From: Monosporascus cannonballus
Taxonomy: Eukaryota; Ascomycota; Sordariomycetes; Xylariales
DNA length: 64,000 bases
Assembly (NCBI GenBank): GCA_004154925.1
Contig: QJNS01000100.1
Location: forward strand, 62,001 to 126,000
Direction of reading: 5' to 3'
Shown: positions 13,721 to 24,651 of the stretch, one piece after another
Layout: every line of letters starts with the position of its first letter
Position numbering within the stretch: position 1 is the first letter of the stretch
Program-made: the position numbers and the translations under genes
The notes under the pieces: generated by a model
The model's input: only the letters and a program-made list of their open reading frames with translations
Databases searched by the model: none
What the model was told of the DNA's origin: nothing

Positions 13721-15053
13721 AAAGATATATTTTAATCGCTTTTTTAATATTAAATTAAAATTTTAATACTCTATACCTAGATTTAAAACGGGGATATAAA
13801 GTATTTATAAAATATAATTAAGGAAAAGAAATAATTATAATATGAAATAGCGTTAATTCTTTTTCGTTTTTAATCATATATGTTTTTAAAGCGGCATTAT
13901 AGCTATATAACTTACGTTATAATAATTACCGTTATAAAAAATACAAATTTTAAAATTAAATTCTAAAATATAAATAAGTTATTTCGTCGGTTACGGATTT
14001 ACAAATGTTTACGAAATCTGGAATCCGTTAATTAATAAGGTTATTATTATTTAAAGTTTATAATTTAATAAAAAACGTTATTTTTTAAATTAATTTAAAA
14101 AGTTTAAAAAATATTTTTATACGTGATGAAAAATAATTTACAGATATTATTTCGACAAATAAAAATATTTAATTAAATTAATAATTATTTTTTATATTTA
14201 TAAGAAAAAAAAGAAAATTTAAGCGGAATAATTTAATTACCGGATAAGTAAAAAAATGGGTTTAAAAAATATTTGAATAAAAACGTACGAAATCGAGAAA
14301 AATAAACTTATTCGTAAAGAATTAATTATTCTTATATAATCATTATATTCGAATAATTTTGGTCCTTTAAATTATTATTACCGCTAATATTTACTTTGAT
14401 AATTATGACAATTATTACGTTGACGGCAAAAATAAAAATAACCTTAAGTTTCTGTTGTATTATTTAACTTAAAGTAATAATAAAAAACTAAAATACCTTA
14501 TGAGTTATAAACGTAAATTTCCCGTATATTCCGTACCGAATTAATGTTATCCGAAATAGATATAAAATATAGGAAGCCGTATTTAATATAAGACGTTTAA
14601 CCATTTTGGCAAATACGAACGATAACCGGCCGGTAAATTACGAAAATTTAGGAAAAATAATTACCCGAAATACGCGATATTTTAATTAAAAAGGTTTTGA
14701 TGCTAAAACGTATAAAAAAATACCTCGGTCGTAAAACCGAGTATATAGGCGTAATTTACCGCTACCGCTATAATGCTATAAAAAGTTAAATATATATCTG
14801 CTAAAAGAGATATTTTGTAAAGCCGAAAAAGTTTGCTTATAAAATTATAAAAAGATATAATTTTGGGAAATTAATAATTGATTTTTAATTAAAAGGAAAT
14901 AGGTTTAAAGGTATATGTAAATATATATTTATAAATCTAACAAATATAGTTAATTATAAAAATGCAAAGCGCGTTTTTGTGAGATAAGCGAGGGTGCGAC
15001 GTTAACTACAAGACCAAAAGATCAGCAATTCCAAATCCTCAATTGGGGTTTGG

Positions 15054-15482
15054 TGTTATGACCTAACGGTCTTGGCTCCTGGAAACGGTCGGGACTCTGA
15101 GAAGCCAGACCCCGACCCAGCCAAGAAGTCACGTGACTGGCTTAAAGGACTTAAGGGCCCTGGTTGGTCAAAAGGGCTTAAGCCGGCTGAATACCGGAGC
15201 AGGTTTAAAAGGGCTTAAAGGGACTTAACTAGAAAAATATCGTTAAGCCATAACAAGCACCTTAAACTAAAACAAAAATATATACGTTCGTTATTTCTAT
15301 ACTTTAAATAACTTTAGTTTGTAATATTTATTAATATTAATTATTTATAATATGCTTTTATATCCTTAATATTAAGAAATATAATTAAATTATTTTATTA
15401 TTATAAAGTTTTACGATATTTCTGTTAATATAAACCCGTACGATTAAGGTTTAATAATTAGTTAAACCGCTTAGCTATTATA
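15054..15482 (+). repeat. 5' LTR of element B
   Basis: The first 180 bases are GC-rich and nearly free of RIP (ACCTAACGGTCTTGGCTCC, GGGCTTAAGCCGGCTG). The rest is AT-rich. It pairs with 21467-21895. Confidence 0.92.
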
Positions 15483-15879
15483 GGTTATAAGCTTTTGTTC
15501 AGTAATACCGTTAAATTTTAAATAATATTTAATATTGTTAAAATATCAATTAACGTTTAAAAAACCTTTATTTAGCAGTTTTAAGCTCGAATTTGGAAAT
15601 TGGAAAAAGAAATCCGATAAATTAAAACTACACCATCTACTTAAATCTTTTTCGTTCGTATAAAATTAAGAAAGCCGGAACCTTATAATAAAAAAAGCAA
15701 TTTTCAAACATTTTTAATTTAAGTACAAATTTACCTTTGTTTTTTAAATCTTAATAATCCGGCGCATTAAGCCGTAATAATAAGAGTATACCCAACGGAA
15801 TATGCGGTTAACTAATTTAAGTTTATTATAAGAAATTCCCTAAAAATAAGAAAATCGGATAAAAAAAATTTTATTAACG

Positions 15880-16450
15880 AAATCTTTTATTTTATATCAA
15901 TTTCGAAAATAAAATACGCAATAATGTCGGTAATCTGGATAAAAAACTATTTGCAATTTAATAATTTCTTTAATTCCGATAAAAAAAATTTACATCCAAG
16001 TACGCCATAACCTTTAAAAGTTTTACGGTTAAAGCAGGATAAGGAAACGATAAAACCGATATTTTTATCGATATATTTTATAAAAGGTTAAAAAATAACA
16101 TAAAAAATAAAATTATTCGGATTAAGTAATTAATTACATTAAACCGGTATATTATAAAGGTAATTAAAATTAATAATCGATAATTTAAAAAACGATAAGA
16201 AAAAAAAGATAATATATTTTACGTTTAAGATATAATAAATCCAATTAAAGGAAAAAACGAAACGTATCTTTATTTTCTACGAAATAGCGTTAGGATTTAT
16301 GTAATTCGGCGTTATTTACAGATAAGATTAAAATTAGATTTAATGTTTTAATTATGGCAAAATAAGATATAAGGTTTATAAATATAGAAAACCTAAGAAA
16401 TTACGGCAAAATAATTAAATACTTATACCGGAGGAATAATTAAAGAATAA
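15880..16450 (+). pseudogene. Gag remnant of element B with zinc knuckle
   Basis: The nucleic-acid-binding knuckle lies at 16344-16385 and reads C-F-N-Y-G-K-I-R-Y-K-V-Y-K-Y. Tyr stands where two of the Cys residues and the His of a CX2CX4HX4C knuckle were, each explicable by one RIP transition (TGT to TAT, CAT to TAT, TGC to TAT with a second change). The less damaged homologue in element E keeps the motif intact. Upstream sequence matches the gag regions of C and E. Confidence 0.7.
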
Positions 16451-17429
16451 TTAAGAAAACGATAGCAAAGTTATAAATGTAATATAAACTAAATACGTAT
16501 TAGGCCTATAATAAAAAGTTTAATAAGGATTATTATGATAAACAATTTGACGAAAAATATAAAAAGTTAAAAAGTTAACTTGATAAATATTACGAATATA
16601 ACAAAAAGCATTATAGGGATAATTACGCAAATATTAGAATTGGACAAAAAAAGTTTGTTTCGGAATATTTGATTAATACGGCAAAATGTACGCCATATAT
16701 TGTCGACGACGAAAATATTTTAATTATGAAAAATAAAAATAATATATTTACGAACGAATTACCTGCATATATTATAAGGGATTCGATTTTCTAAATCGTA
16801 CCGGATATAATAAGGATAACGAATAATAATATTGATATTTTCGAACCATAACCCCAGAAAATATCCAGTAATTAGTTAAAATAAAAAATTAGCCCGAAAA
16901 AAAGCAGTATCCGTAAGAAAATCCTTTTTATTATTATAAATGATATAATTATTAAACGGAAAAGAAGATAATTTAACGTACGGTAAAAAAGCATTACCAA
17001 AAAGTTATTACGAATTTTTATTTTTAATTAATATTTGTTACGAAATTTTACGAAAAAAAAGTTATAAAAAAATACGTTAATTTATAAAAAGTTTTTAAAA
17101 GAATAATTAGGATGATATATAATAGGATGTAATTGCAAATACAAAAAAATAATTTATTCGATAAGGAAAAGAATTATAACAGAATTAAAAAAAACTTGAT
17201 ACAGCTTAAAGAAATAATATGCTAGCAATAATAATAAATATAGTAGCTTAATACGTTAAACGAAAAAATATAAATAAAATTCGATAAATTCGAATAAGAA
17301 TTAAAAGAAAAAGGTTATTTATAAAAAAGCCGTAAAATAACAAAACCTAAAGAAATTAAAGGGAATTCTTAAAAAAGGCTTTAAACGCGATGATAGAAAA
17401 CGTTAATAATCTTATTATTTTGGAAATAC

Positions 17430-19160
17430 GAATTGAAACGTATTGGTATACCGCAATAGTAAATTACCGAGCTTTTAGCGGAAATTATATTATATTAAAT
17501 ATGGTTAATAAGTTTAAATTGCCATAAAGATATAGGTTAAAACCTTATATAACGACGAATGCCGAAAGTTAGGAATTTCCTTATAATAGCGAAAAAGTTA
17601 TATGCGAAATTAATTATTTCGGAACTTTTATTAAAGAATAATATTAAACGGTTATTTTCGATATCGTTTTATTTGAGAATTACGATATAATCTTAAGATT
17701 ATTATAAAGACGCTAATACGGAATTTTAATTAATAGCGGGATTAGCCAGATAAAATTTGCCTTATATCTTATTAACAGATAAAAAAAATTAAGGTTTTGA
17801 TATTTATTCGATATTAACGACGAATATAAGCATAAAGATACAACAGAAACCTTATTACCTAAAAGGATAAAATATAGAAAAAAAAGGGTATTAAAAAATA
17901 TAACGTATTAATATTATTATTAAAACGAAATTAAAATAATAAAATAATAATTTAAAATGATAAGGATAATAATTCCAAAAGTTATAAAATTTAACCAATA
18001 TATTATTATAATATTACAAATATAAATAACTTTTTAAGGAAAAATTCGATACGAAATTATTAGAACATAATAAATAAAATTACGAAATAATTTTTAAAAA
18101 AAGATTTTCGATAAAGTTTTACCTTATTTATAATCTTAGCGGAAACGAATTACGTATTTTCAAAGAATACCTGGAAAATTGGTAATAAAAAAGATAAATT
18201 TAACTTTCGAAATTACCAGTAAAATACTTTATTTTTTTTGTATCTAAAAAAATAAAAAATTACGACTTATAATTAATTATCGATAATTAAACGATATTAT
18301 TATTAGGGATTAAATATTATTATTTTTAATTATAAAAATAAAAAACCGACTTTACGAAATTAAATAATTTATAATATTCGATTTTAGAAATAGATATAAC
18401 CTTATTAAATTAAAAAAAAATATGAATAAAAAATAGTTTTTAAAACGAAATACGGATTATTTAATGGTTTAATTATATTAATAAGATTTATGAATATATT
18501 AATAATTTTCCAGTAAATCATTAATTCCGTATTACGAAAATATCATGATATTTTCGTCGTTTGCTATTTCGACGATATTTTCATTTTTTTAAAAACAGAA
18601 AAATATATGCCAAATATGTTTATAAAATTTTTTAAAGTTTATAAAACGTAAAGTTATTAATTAATATAAAACAAAATTAATTTTACAAACAAAAAATAAA
18701 ATATTTAAAACATATAATTACCTTAAGATATATTAAGATAAACCTTAAGAAAATCGTTATAATTATAAAATGGGAAAAGTTAATTATGGTTAAGAAAATA
18801 TAGGCATTTCTTAAATTCGTTAATTACTATAGGAAATTTATTCGAAATTTTAGCGAAATAATTATATTTTTAAAGAATTTTATAAAGAAAAAAGGTTTAA
18901 ATAAATATTAAATATAGAAAAAATATATTAAGGTATTAATAATACAATTATAAATAAGTTAATATTAATTATGTACAATTTAAATTATTTCGTTAAATTA
19001 AAAACCGATATTTCGGATTATACGTTAAACGTAATAGTTGGATAACGAAAGAATTAAGGCAAATTATACTTTATTGTATTTTCTTCGTACAAATTGAAAA
19101 AAACCGAATTTAATTACGGTATTCCGGATAAGGAATTTATGGCTATTATTATAACATTTC
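17430..19160 (+). pseudogene. Protease, reverse transcriptase and RNase H remnants of element B
   Basis: A protease-like stretch (GNYI box) lies near 17460-17520. The reverse transcriptase is clearest at 18556-18590, which reads VVCYFDDIFIF, the YxDD catalytic box with both aspartates kept. The upstream FGL..NAPATFQQ region (about 18470-18530) is recognisable only against the cleaner copy in C. RNase H-like sequence follows near 19000-19160 (homologous to 30700-30880 in C). Every frame is interrupted by RIP stops. The ORF at 19286-19480 is a surviving fragment of the RNase H to integrase linker. Confidence 0.75.
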
Positions 19161-19499
19161 GAAAATTCAGGTATTTCTTTAAAAAAAGCTTATATTAAAT
19201 TAAGGTTTATACGGATTGTCAAATTTTTACCCGATTTATTACGACCAAAAAACTTTTATAATAATAGCTTTATTACGTAAGATATTTGGCGAATTTCGAC
19301 TTCGTTATTATTTATAAAATAAAATCAAAAAAGGGCAAAATAAGCGTTTTAAGCAGGCCACCAAACTTTAAAGAAAAATTAATTAAAATTAGTTATATAA
19401 TTTTTAATATTACTATAAAAGGATATTTATATTTACGACAAATTACGATAATTCGGGTAATATCTTTCGATATATATTAACGAATTTAATAATATAATA

Positions 19500-20130
19500 A
19501 TAATCTTCCAAAAAACCAAAAAATAAATAAAATACAAATTCTAGAAATATACCAATATGATTTAGTACGAAAAATATACGAATATTAATTATATGGATAT
19601 TTAGGAATTTATAAAATTCTAAAGCGGTTTTAACGTATATATTTTTTTCTTAAAATATAATTAATAATATAAAAAATTATACGGCAATACGATATTTACG
19701 CTAAAGCAAAGGCTCGACGACATAAGCTATACGAAAAGTTATAATTATTACCAATTATAAAACGACCATAATATTTAATTATATTCGACTTTATTATTAA
19801 ATTCTTTATGTTAAAAAATCGATTTACGGGAATATATTACGACAGTATTTTTATAATCGTCGATCGACTTACGAAATTTTCTTATTTTTTATTATATTAT
19901 AAGGACAAAAACGCCGAATAATTGGTATATATATTTTTTTAAATACATTTTCAGCATATACGGATTATTAAGAAATATTATATTAAATAAAAAATTAATT
20001 TTTGTATTTAAATTTTAATAAAGTTTTATAATATAGATCAGCTTAAACCATAAATTATTTACCATATTTAAACGTTAAATAAATAAATAAATAAAATAAA
20101 CAAATTAAATTTTGGAAATTTATTTAAGAT
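19500..20130 (+). pseudogene. Integrase remnant of element B
   Basis: Near 19560-19620 a stretch equivalent to the H2C2 zinc finger (the HGH.G type box, with His now Tyr) is present. At about 19835-19940 the core reads DSIFIIVDRLTKFSYFLLY, the start of the Gypsy rve domain with its first catalytic Asp (VDRLTKF). Stops occur at CAA-to-TAA sites. It is homologous to 31490-31700 in C and 42150-42310 in E. Confidence 0.78.
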
Positions 20131-20872
20131 ATTATATTAATTACGAACGAAATAATAAAATTAAAAAATTATTAATCGCATAATTAGCTTATAATACCAG
20201 ATATTACGAAAACATTAAAATAATATTTATAAATACAAATTTTGGTTTTATTTCGAAACTTTACAAAAAAGTACGCAATAATAATTTAATTAATATTAAA
20301 ATAGTTTTTACGTTAAAATAATTATAATAATTATATTAAGAAATAAAAATAGAATTAAAATTTATACGAAATTAAATAAGCAAAGATTATAATTAAAAGG
20401 GGTTAAAAAATTAATTTTTGAAAAAAGGAAAATAGTTTTTTTTGTTACCAAAAATATTTAAATAAAAAACCTAACAAAAAACATAATTTCAAATATATTG
20501 GTCCATACAAAATTGCCAAGAAAATCTTAAAAAATAATTATTAATTAAAACTTTTATTAAAAGTTAAATTCCATCTAATTTTTTATCTTTTTTTATTTGA
20601 ATTAACGGTAAATATAATTAAAATATATACGGTAAAGGATAACGTAAAAATAAAAAACGAATAAACGTACAAAATGGAAAAAATATTCGACATACGAAAT
20701 CAAAATGGATTTACTTAATATCTAATTAAATAAAAAAAGTACCCAGATTTCGAAAACATTTAGGAACTTGCCAAAAGCCTTATTGGCGCCTAACGTTTAT
20801 TAAAAAAATTTCACCAGCAATAACGAGCACGTTATAATTAACAGCTAACTAGTTAATAGCCGAAATATCGGG

Positions 20873-21373
20873 CTAGTCGGCCGTGGCCTGTGCCGACGAA
20901 ACACCCGTAACAGCGGCCTTTAGCTGTTTTTGTTCTTTTTTAAAACGCTTAAACTCCTTTATTATTTCCGCACTTTAAATACCGCGGCAAAACATTTTAA
21001 TCCTACGTTGGCGAAAAAGTTTTTTTTGTTTTCGCAAATGGTTTAAACGACCAAATAATTCGTTAAAATGTTATTAAGCCTTTAAAAATTCCTTTTCGGC
21101 AATACTCTTTTTTAATTCCAGATAACTTTTCTCGATAATTAATTTTCGATATTTAAATTCGGAAAAACCAAAAGAATTATAAGGATTTTTATAAACAATA
21201 TAAAAAGCATATTTCCTTAAGTTACAATAAGCTTTATAAATCTTGTTTTCGGATTTGCAACGGAAATAAAAAATGTTCGAAAATATAATAAAACTAAGAC
21301 GGTTAATTCGTTCTGAAAAAACGAAAACGTTAATACGCTTGCAAAATTTGGATTTTTTAATACGACCCGATAT
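20873..21373 (-). pseudogene. Antisense reading frame in the 3' region of element B
   Basis: On the minus strand, opposite to pol, one frame runs about 166 codons to TAG at 20875-20873. Only three in-frame stops interrupt it, all TAA where CAA is plausible. The predicted protein is lysine-rich and helical, with FKYRKLIIEKSYLELKKS in the middle and FKRFKKEQKQLKAAV near the C-terminus. The same frame, with conserved residues and the same stop position, occurs in element C (32570-33004). A GTAAGT donor-like site lies just upstream (21404-21399). I infer an accessory gene transcribed from the 3' LTR side. The function is unknown. C-terminal coiled-coil tails of this kind are common in fungal hypothetical proteins, by memory only. 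Confidence 0.55.
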
Positions 21374-21428
21374 GATAAATATGAAAAAAAGGAAGGTTAC
21401 TTACCAAAAACCAACAAACGAAAAATTT

Positions 21429-21466
21429 GATCTTTAGAAATAAAGATCCTGGAAAAAAGGAGATCG
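21429..21466 (+). other. Hairpin and polypurine tract before the 3' LTR of B
   Basis: GATCTTTAGAAATAAAGATC (21429-21448) is a perfect 8-base stem with a 4-base loop. GGAAAAAAGGAGATCG follows directly, and the LTR begins at 21467. Element C has the same arrangement at 46762-46799. The purine tract is the expected plus-strand primer for reverse transcription. The hairpin's role is unknown. Confidence 0.65.
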
Positions 21467-21895
21467 TATTATAACCTAACGGTTTTGGCTCCTGGAAACG
21501 GTCGGGACTCTAAGAAGCCAAACCCCGACCCAGCCAAGAAATCACGTGACTAACTTAAAGGACTCAAGGGCCCTAGTTGGTCAAAAGGGCTTAAGCCGGC
21601 TGAACACCGGAACAGGTTCAAAGGGGCTTAAAGGGACTTAACCAAAAAAATGTCGTTAAGCCATAAAGAACACCTTAAACCAGAATAAAAATATATACGT
21701 TCGTTATTTCCATAATTTAGATAACTTTAGCTTGCAACATTTATTAATACCAATCGTTTGTAATATGCTTTTGTATCCTTGGTATTAAGAGATATAACTA
21801 AGTTATTCTATTGCTACAAAATTCCACGATACTTCTGCTAACATAAACCCGTACGACTAAGGTTTAATAGTTGGTTAAACCGCCTAGCCGTCATA
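21467..21895 (+). repeat. 3' LTR of element B
   Basis: The length is the same as the 5' LTR (429 bases) and the differences are mostly transitions. It ends CTAGCCGTCATA and is followed by the target duplication TTTAG. Confidence 0.92.
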
Positions 21896-22710
21896 TTTAG
21901 GCACCCAAATCTACCTTATAAAGATTAGCTATGCATATTATCACAATTTTATTATATAAAACGATTAATAATTAAAGGAAATTTATAACGATATATACAT
22001 ATTTATATTCGTTAAGAAATTATTTTTAACTTGAATTATTATTATAATAGAGTTTAACTTGAAATTTAATTAATATAACGTTACTTGACGAAGTAAATAT
22101 AAAAATACCTTTAAGATATTTATAACGTAAGAAAATATTCCTAATTAGGAAAACATTATATGAATTAAAAGAAATAATTTTGTTTTAACAGAAAAGATTT
22201 ATTAATATATTAAAGGATTTGAGATTAAGTTTTATTTTTTACAAATCTTATTATTTTATTCGTTAAAGGATGTTTTTTTATAAACGATATTATCGCCACA
22301 TATTATAAAAAATCAAGATTTCGTTAATTAATTAATTTAAAAAATCCAAAAACGGTATACATTTATAAAAAGTAAGGATTTATAATAATTTTTCGAAATC
22401 AGAATAATTAAAGATAAAGCTAATAAGAGAATTTAATTATTTTAATCCGATTTTATAAATAAATTAATTAATTTAATCACTAAAAAAGTTTAAATAACTA
22501 CTTAAAAACATTTATAATAAACCTCGAACTATTGTCGAATTTTAATTTAGCTTTTTTAAACTTAATTAATAAATATCAGAAGAAAATCGGTTTTATTTTA
22601 TACGTTATAATTAATATGCGATCAAAGAATTTTTTGCAGTATTCCGATTTATCCGATTTAATTTAAACCTTAATAACGTATATTATAAAAATTTTAATCG
22701 GATTATATAA

Positions 22711-23176
22711 TATTTAATTAATACCAAAATATTAATGTACTAATTTAATAATATAAATTTAATTAAAACAATACTTTTTTCGCAAATAATACGGTTAATC
22801 GAAAAAGTTTCTAAATTTACGTTATGAAATTATTCGGCAAAATAATAAAATAATAGGTAAATAAGCAAAATATAATAAGTACTTTTATAACCGAAACAAA
22901 ATTATTATCTTTTACGTAAATTACAAAAAAAACCTTATTTTGTTTTTAATTAATCGAAAAATTAGAAGTTACCTTAAATGTAAAACCGTAAAATATATGG
23001 TACAATAATTAATAAATTATATATTTAATTAATATTAACGTTATTTTTTAAAGATAAAATTACAGTACTTAAATATATATAATTATTTGTTACAAAACAT
23101 AATAAAAAATGATTTGATTAAAATAAATTATACGTTTATAAATAATATGTTAATTGATAAATTAATTAAAATCCTA
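22711..23176 (+). pseudogene. Copia RT/RNase H C-terminal remnant
   Basis: At 22711 the frame reads YLINTKI, a RIP-altered form of the YL.xTRPD motif at the start of the Copia RNase H region. At 23147-23176 it reads MLIDKLIKIL, where RIP explains every departure from the Copia C-terminal consensus MLADGLTKxL. Just before it, a QNI-type stretch corresponds to the TKHI motif. This places the end of pol about 220 bases before the 3' LTR. Confidence 0.65.
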
Positions 23177-23397
23177 TTATGAAAAACCTTTAGGTATTTT
23201 AAAAAAATAATTATAATTAATGGATATTACAAAAGCTCTGGATTAACGGAAAAAAACTTTAAAGGTTATTTTAAATAAGAAATTAATTAATTAAAAAATT
23301 AAATCGTTAAAAGAAAAGTAAAATAAATAATTATAGCTTTAAAAATGATAAAATATAACGATTAACGCCGTAAATGGTTTAAGGCGTTAAGGGGGTA

Positions 23398-23562
23398 TAT
23401 TAATTAGTTGAGGGGTACGGAGCGCTGTCCATATACGGAAAGGTCCTATATTTATCGGCTTATGTATGTTCCGTGGCTAAACTACTTAAAGTTGTACGCG
23501 TGCCATAGCACGTACAACTTAACGGAATATAACAACACAACTGATATCTCTTATATCTGACA
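23398..23562 (+). repeat. 3' LTR of element A
   Basis: It aligns with 11270-11435 over its full length. It begins TATTAATTAGTTGAGGGG and ends TATATCTGACA. The purine tract AAGGGGGTA lies immediately upstream. Confidence 0.88.
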
Positions 23563-23675
23563 AAATCCGATGGGTATCCGCGAGTACCCACCAAATCAGA
23601 TGGGTAGTGGATGGGTACCCATCAGGACCCATGGGTCTTCGTGGGTCACCCACGGGTGCCCATTCCCTCACCCTA
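23563..23675. repeat. Transposon terminus flanking the gene island on the left
   Basis: The array of GGGTACCC-like motifs (GATGGGTATCCGCGAGTACC, GTGGATGGGTACCCATCAGG) ends CCATTCCCTCACCCTA at 23675. Its last 40 bases are the inverted match of 26671-26710. It resembles the end of the element at 26671 more than the sequence left of element A (11240-11269), so it may not belong to the copy starting at 3037. Confidence 0.6.
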
Positions 23676-24651
23676 GTAGTAACTTCCATAAAAGTCGCCA
23701 TAGCTCAGCTGCAGCCTTAGGAGTATCACAGCAACAAAAGATAGCTGGCCGTAGGTGGACTGACTTAACTCATATGTGCGTAGGGACAATAAGCGCATGG
23801 ATCTCGAGAGACTGCCATTTTATGAAGCATCTGCTGTAAAGCCTTAATCGTCAAATTCACAACCAGGGGCTTTTCGGAAACGGTTTCGAAGAAGATCAAG
23901 TGACTGCGACACCCCTGATCTGCCTGTCCGCTATGTTCGGTCACTCGGGCAGCTGAATCCAGTAAGACCGATACAGGGTCAAAGAATGCGACGAGACTGG
24001 TCTCCACTGGTAAGGGTCATGCCAAAGATGGGTGGGGGCGACAGGATTCAGGGATCTACATCTCACAGATGCATGCTAAACGGGCCGCGCCCACCTCCTC
24101 CAGAAGCCAACGGACGACGAAGTGGTCCAACCCACTGCAGTAGGTGTGCTTACTATGGTGTTAAGGGTTAGTCTTGGAATAGGGATCAAGCCGTTCAGCC
24201 TAAGCAGGGGCACAGCCTCGGCTGTTTAAGCCGTTGAAAATGACCCCGGAAGGTTGCCCTGCAGTAGCCTAAACCCATACTGGTATAACGGTCCCCTAGA
24301 GGCACTCCCAAGCCGTTACAATTCTTTTGGCCTGATATCGCAGTATGTAGTTAGATCCCTTGTGCATATGAGTTGGCATGTATATGGGGCTGGCTTTGGA
24401 TGGGGCTTCGTCCAAAAACCGAGTCCGAGCCGCATGAACTCTTCAGACTGCTTATGAAAATTCGCTCCTCATGCGTATCCTTCTACAAACAATTACCTCG
24501 ATTAATCCTGGAGTCTAAATCGCGTTGCCAGCGGTTCGTTATAGTTAACTGCGCATACAAAAGCCTCAACCTCCATCGGTAAGGCCCAGGAGATACGTAC
24601 GCGTTATCTTACTGCTGCAACCACTCCGTTAGGCCAAATCCTACAGATGCA
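23676..24651. other. GC-balanced intergenic part of the island, no firm gene
   Basis: The composition is that of normal host DNA. The only frame with some protein character is on the minus strand at 24007-23765 (80 codons, with FFETVSEKPLVVNLTIKALQ). It has no recognised domain and could be an exon or noise. No TATA-like or CCAAT-like promoter element stands out before the dehydrogenase start. Confidence 0.5.

Larger units (their letters stand above)
15054..21895 (+). mobile_element. Element B: Ty3/Gypsy retrotransposon nested in A
   Basis: Two 429-base LTRs (TGTTATGACC...GTCATA) bound 6.84 kb. The target duplication is TTTGG at 15049-15053 and TTTAG at 21896-21900, one G-to-A change apart. 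The interior, in order, holds gag with a zinc knuckle, protease, reverse transcriptase, RNase H, integrase, an antisense frame and a purine tract. It belongs to the same broad lineage as C and E: all three share the leader (TATAAGCTTTTGTTCA-like) right after the 5' LTR and the same purine tract type. Confidence 0.92.
11270..23562 (+). mobile_element. Element A: Ty1/Copia LTR retrotransposon, RIP-degraded, split by element B
   Basis: Two 165-166 base LTRs (TGTCAG...CTGACA) bound the element. A GGGGGTA purine tract precedes the right LTR. Without B, about 5.1 kb of interior remains. The readable order is integrase (13.4-13.7 kb) and then RNase H (22.7-23.2 kb), that is, integrase before RT/RNase H as in Copia. 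All frames are broken by RIP. No matching 5-base target duplication is seen (AAAGA on the left, AAATC on the right), unlike every other LTR element here. Confidence 0.85.

Noticed and set aside
14955..15030. tRNA-like stretch on the minus strand (TTGGTCTTGTAGTTAAC resembles an A box)
   Set aside because: No B box of GGTTCGANTCC type follows and the anticodon stem does not pair. It lies beside the B insertion site in element A and is probably chance or a decayed relic.
23519..23839. Overlapping ORFs on both strands at the left edge of the island
   Set aside because: They run through the LTR of A and the palindromic GGGTACCC array, whose symmetry keeps both strands open.
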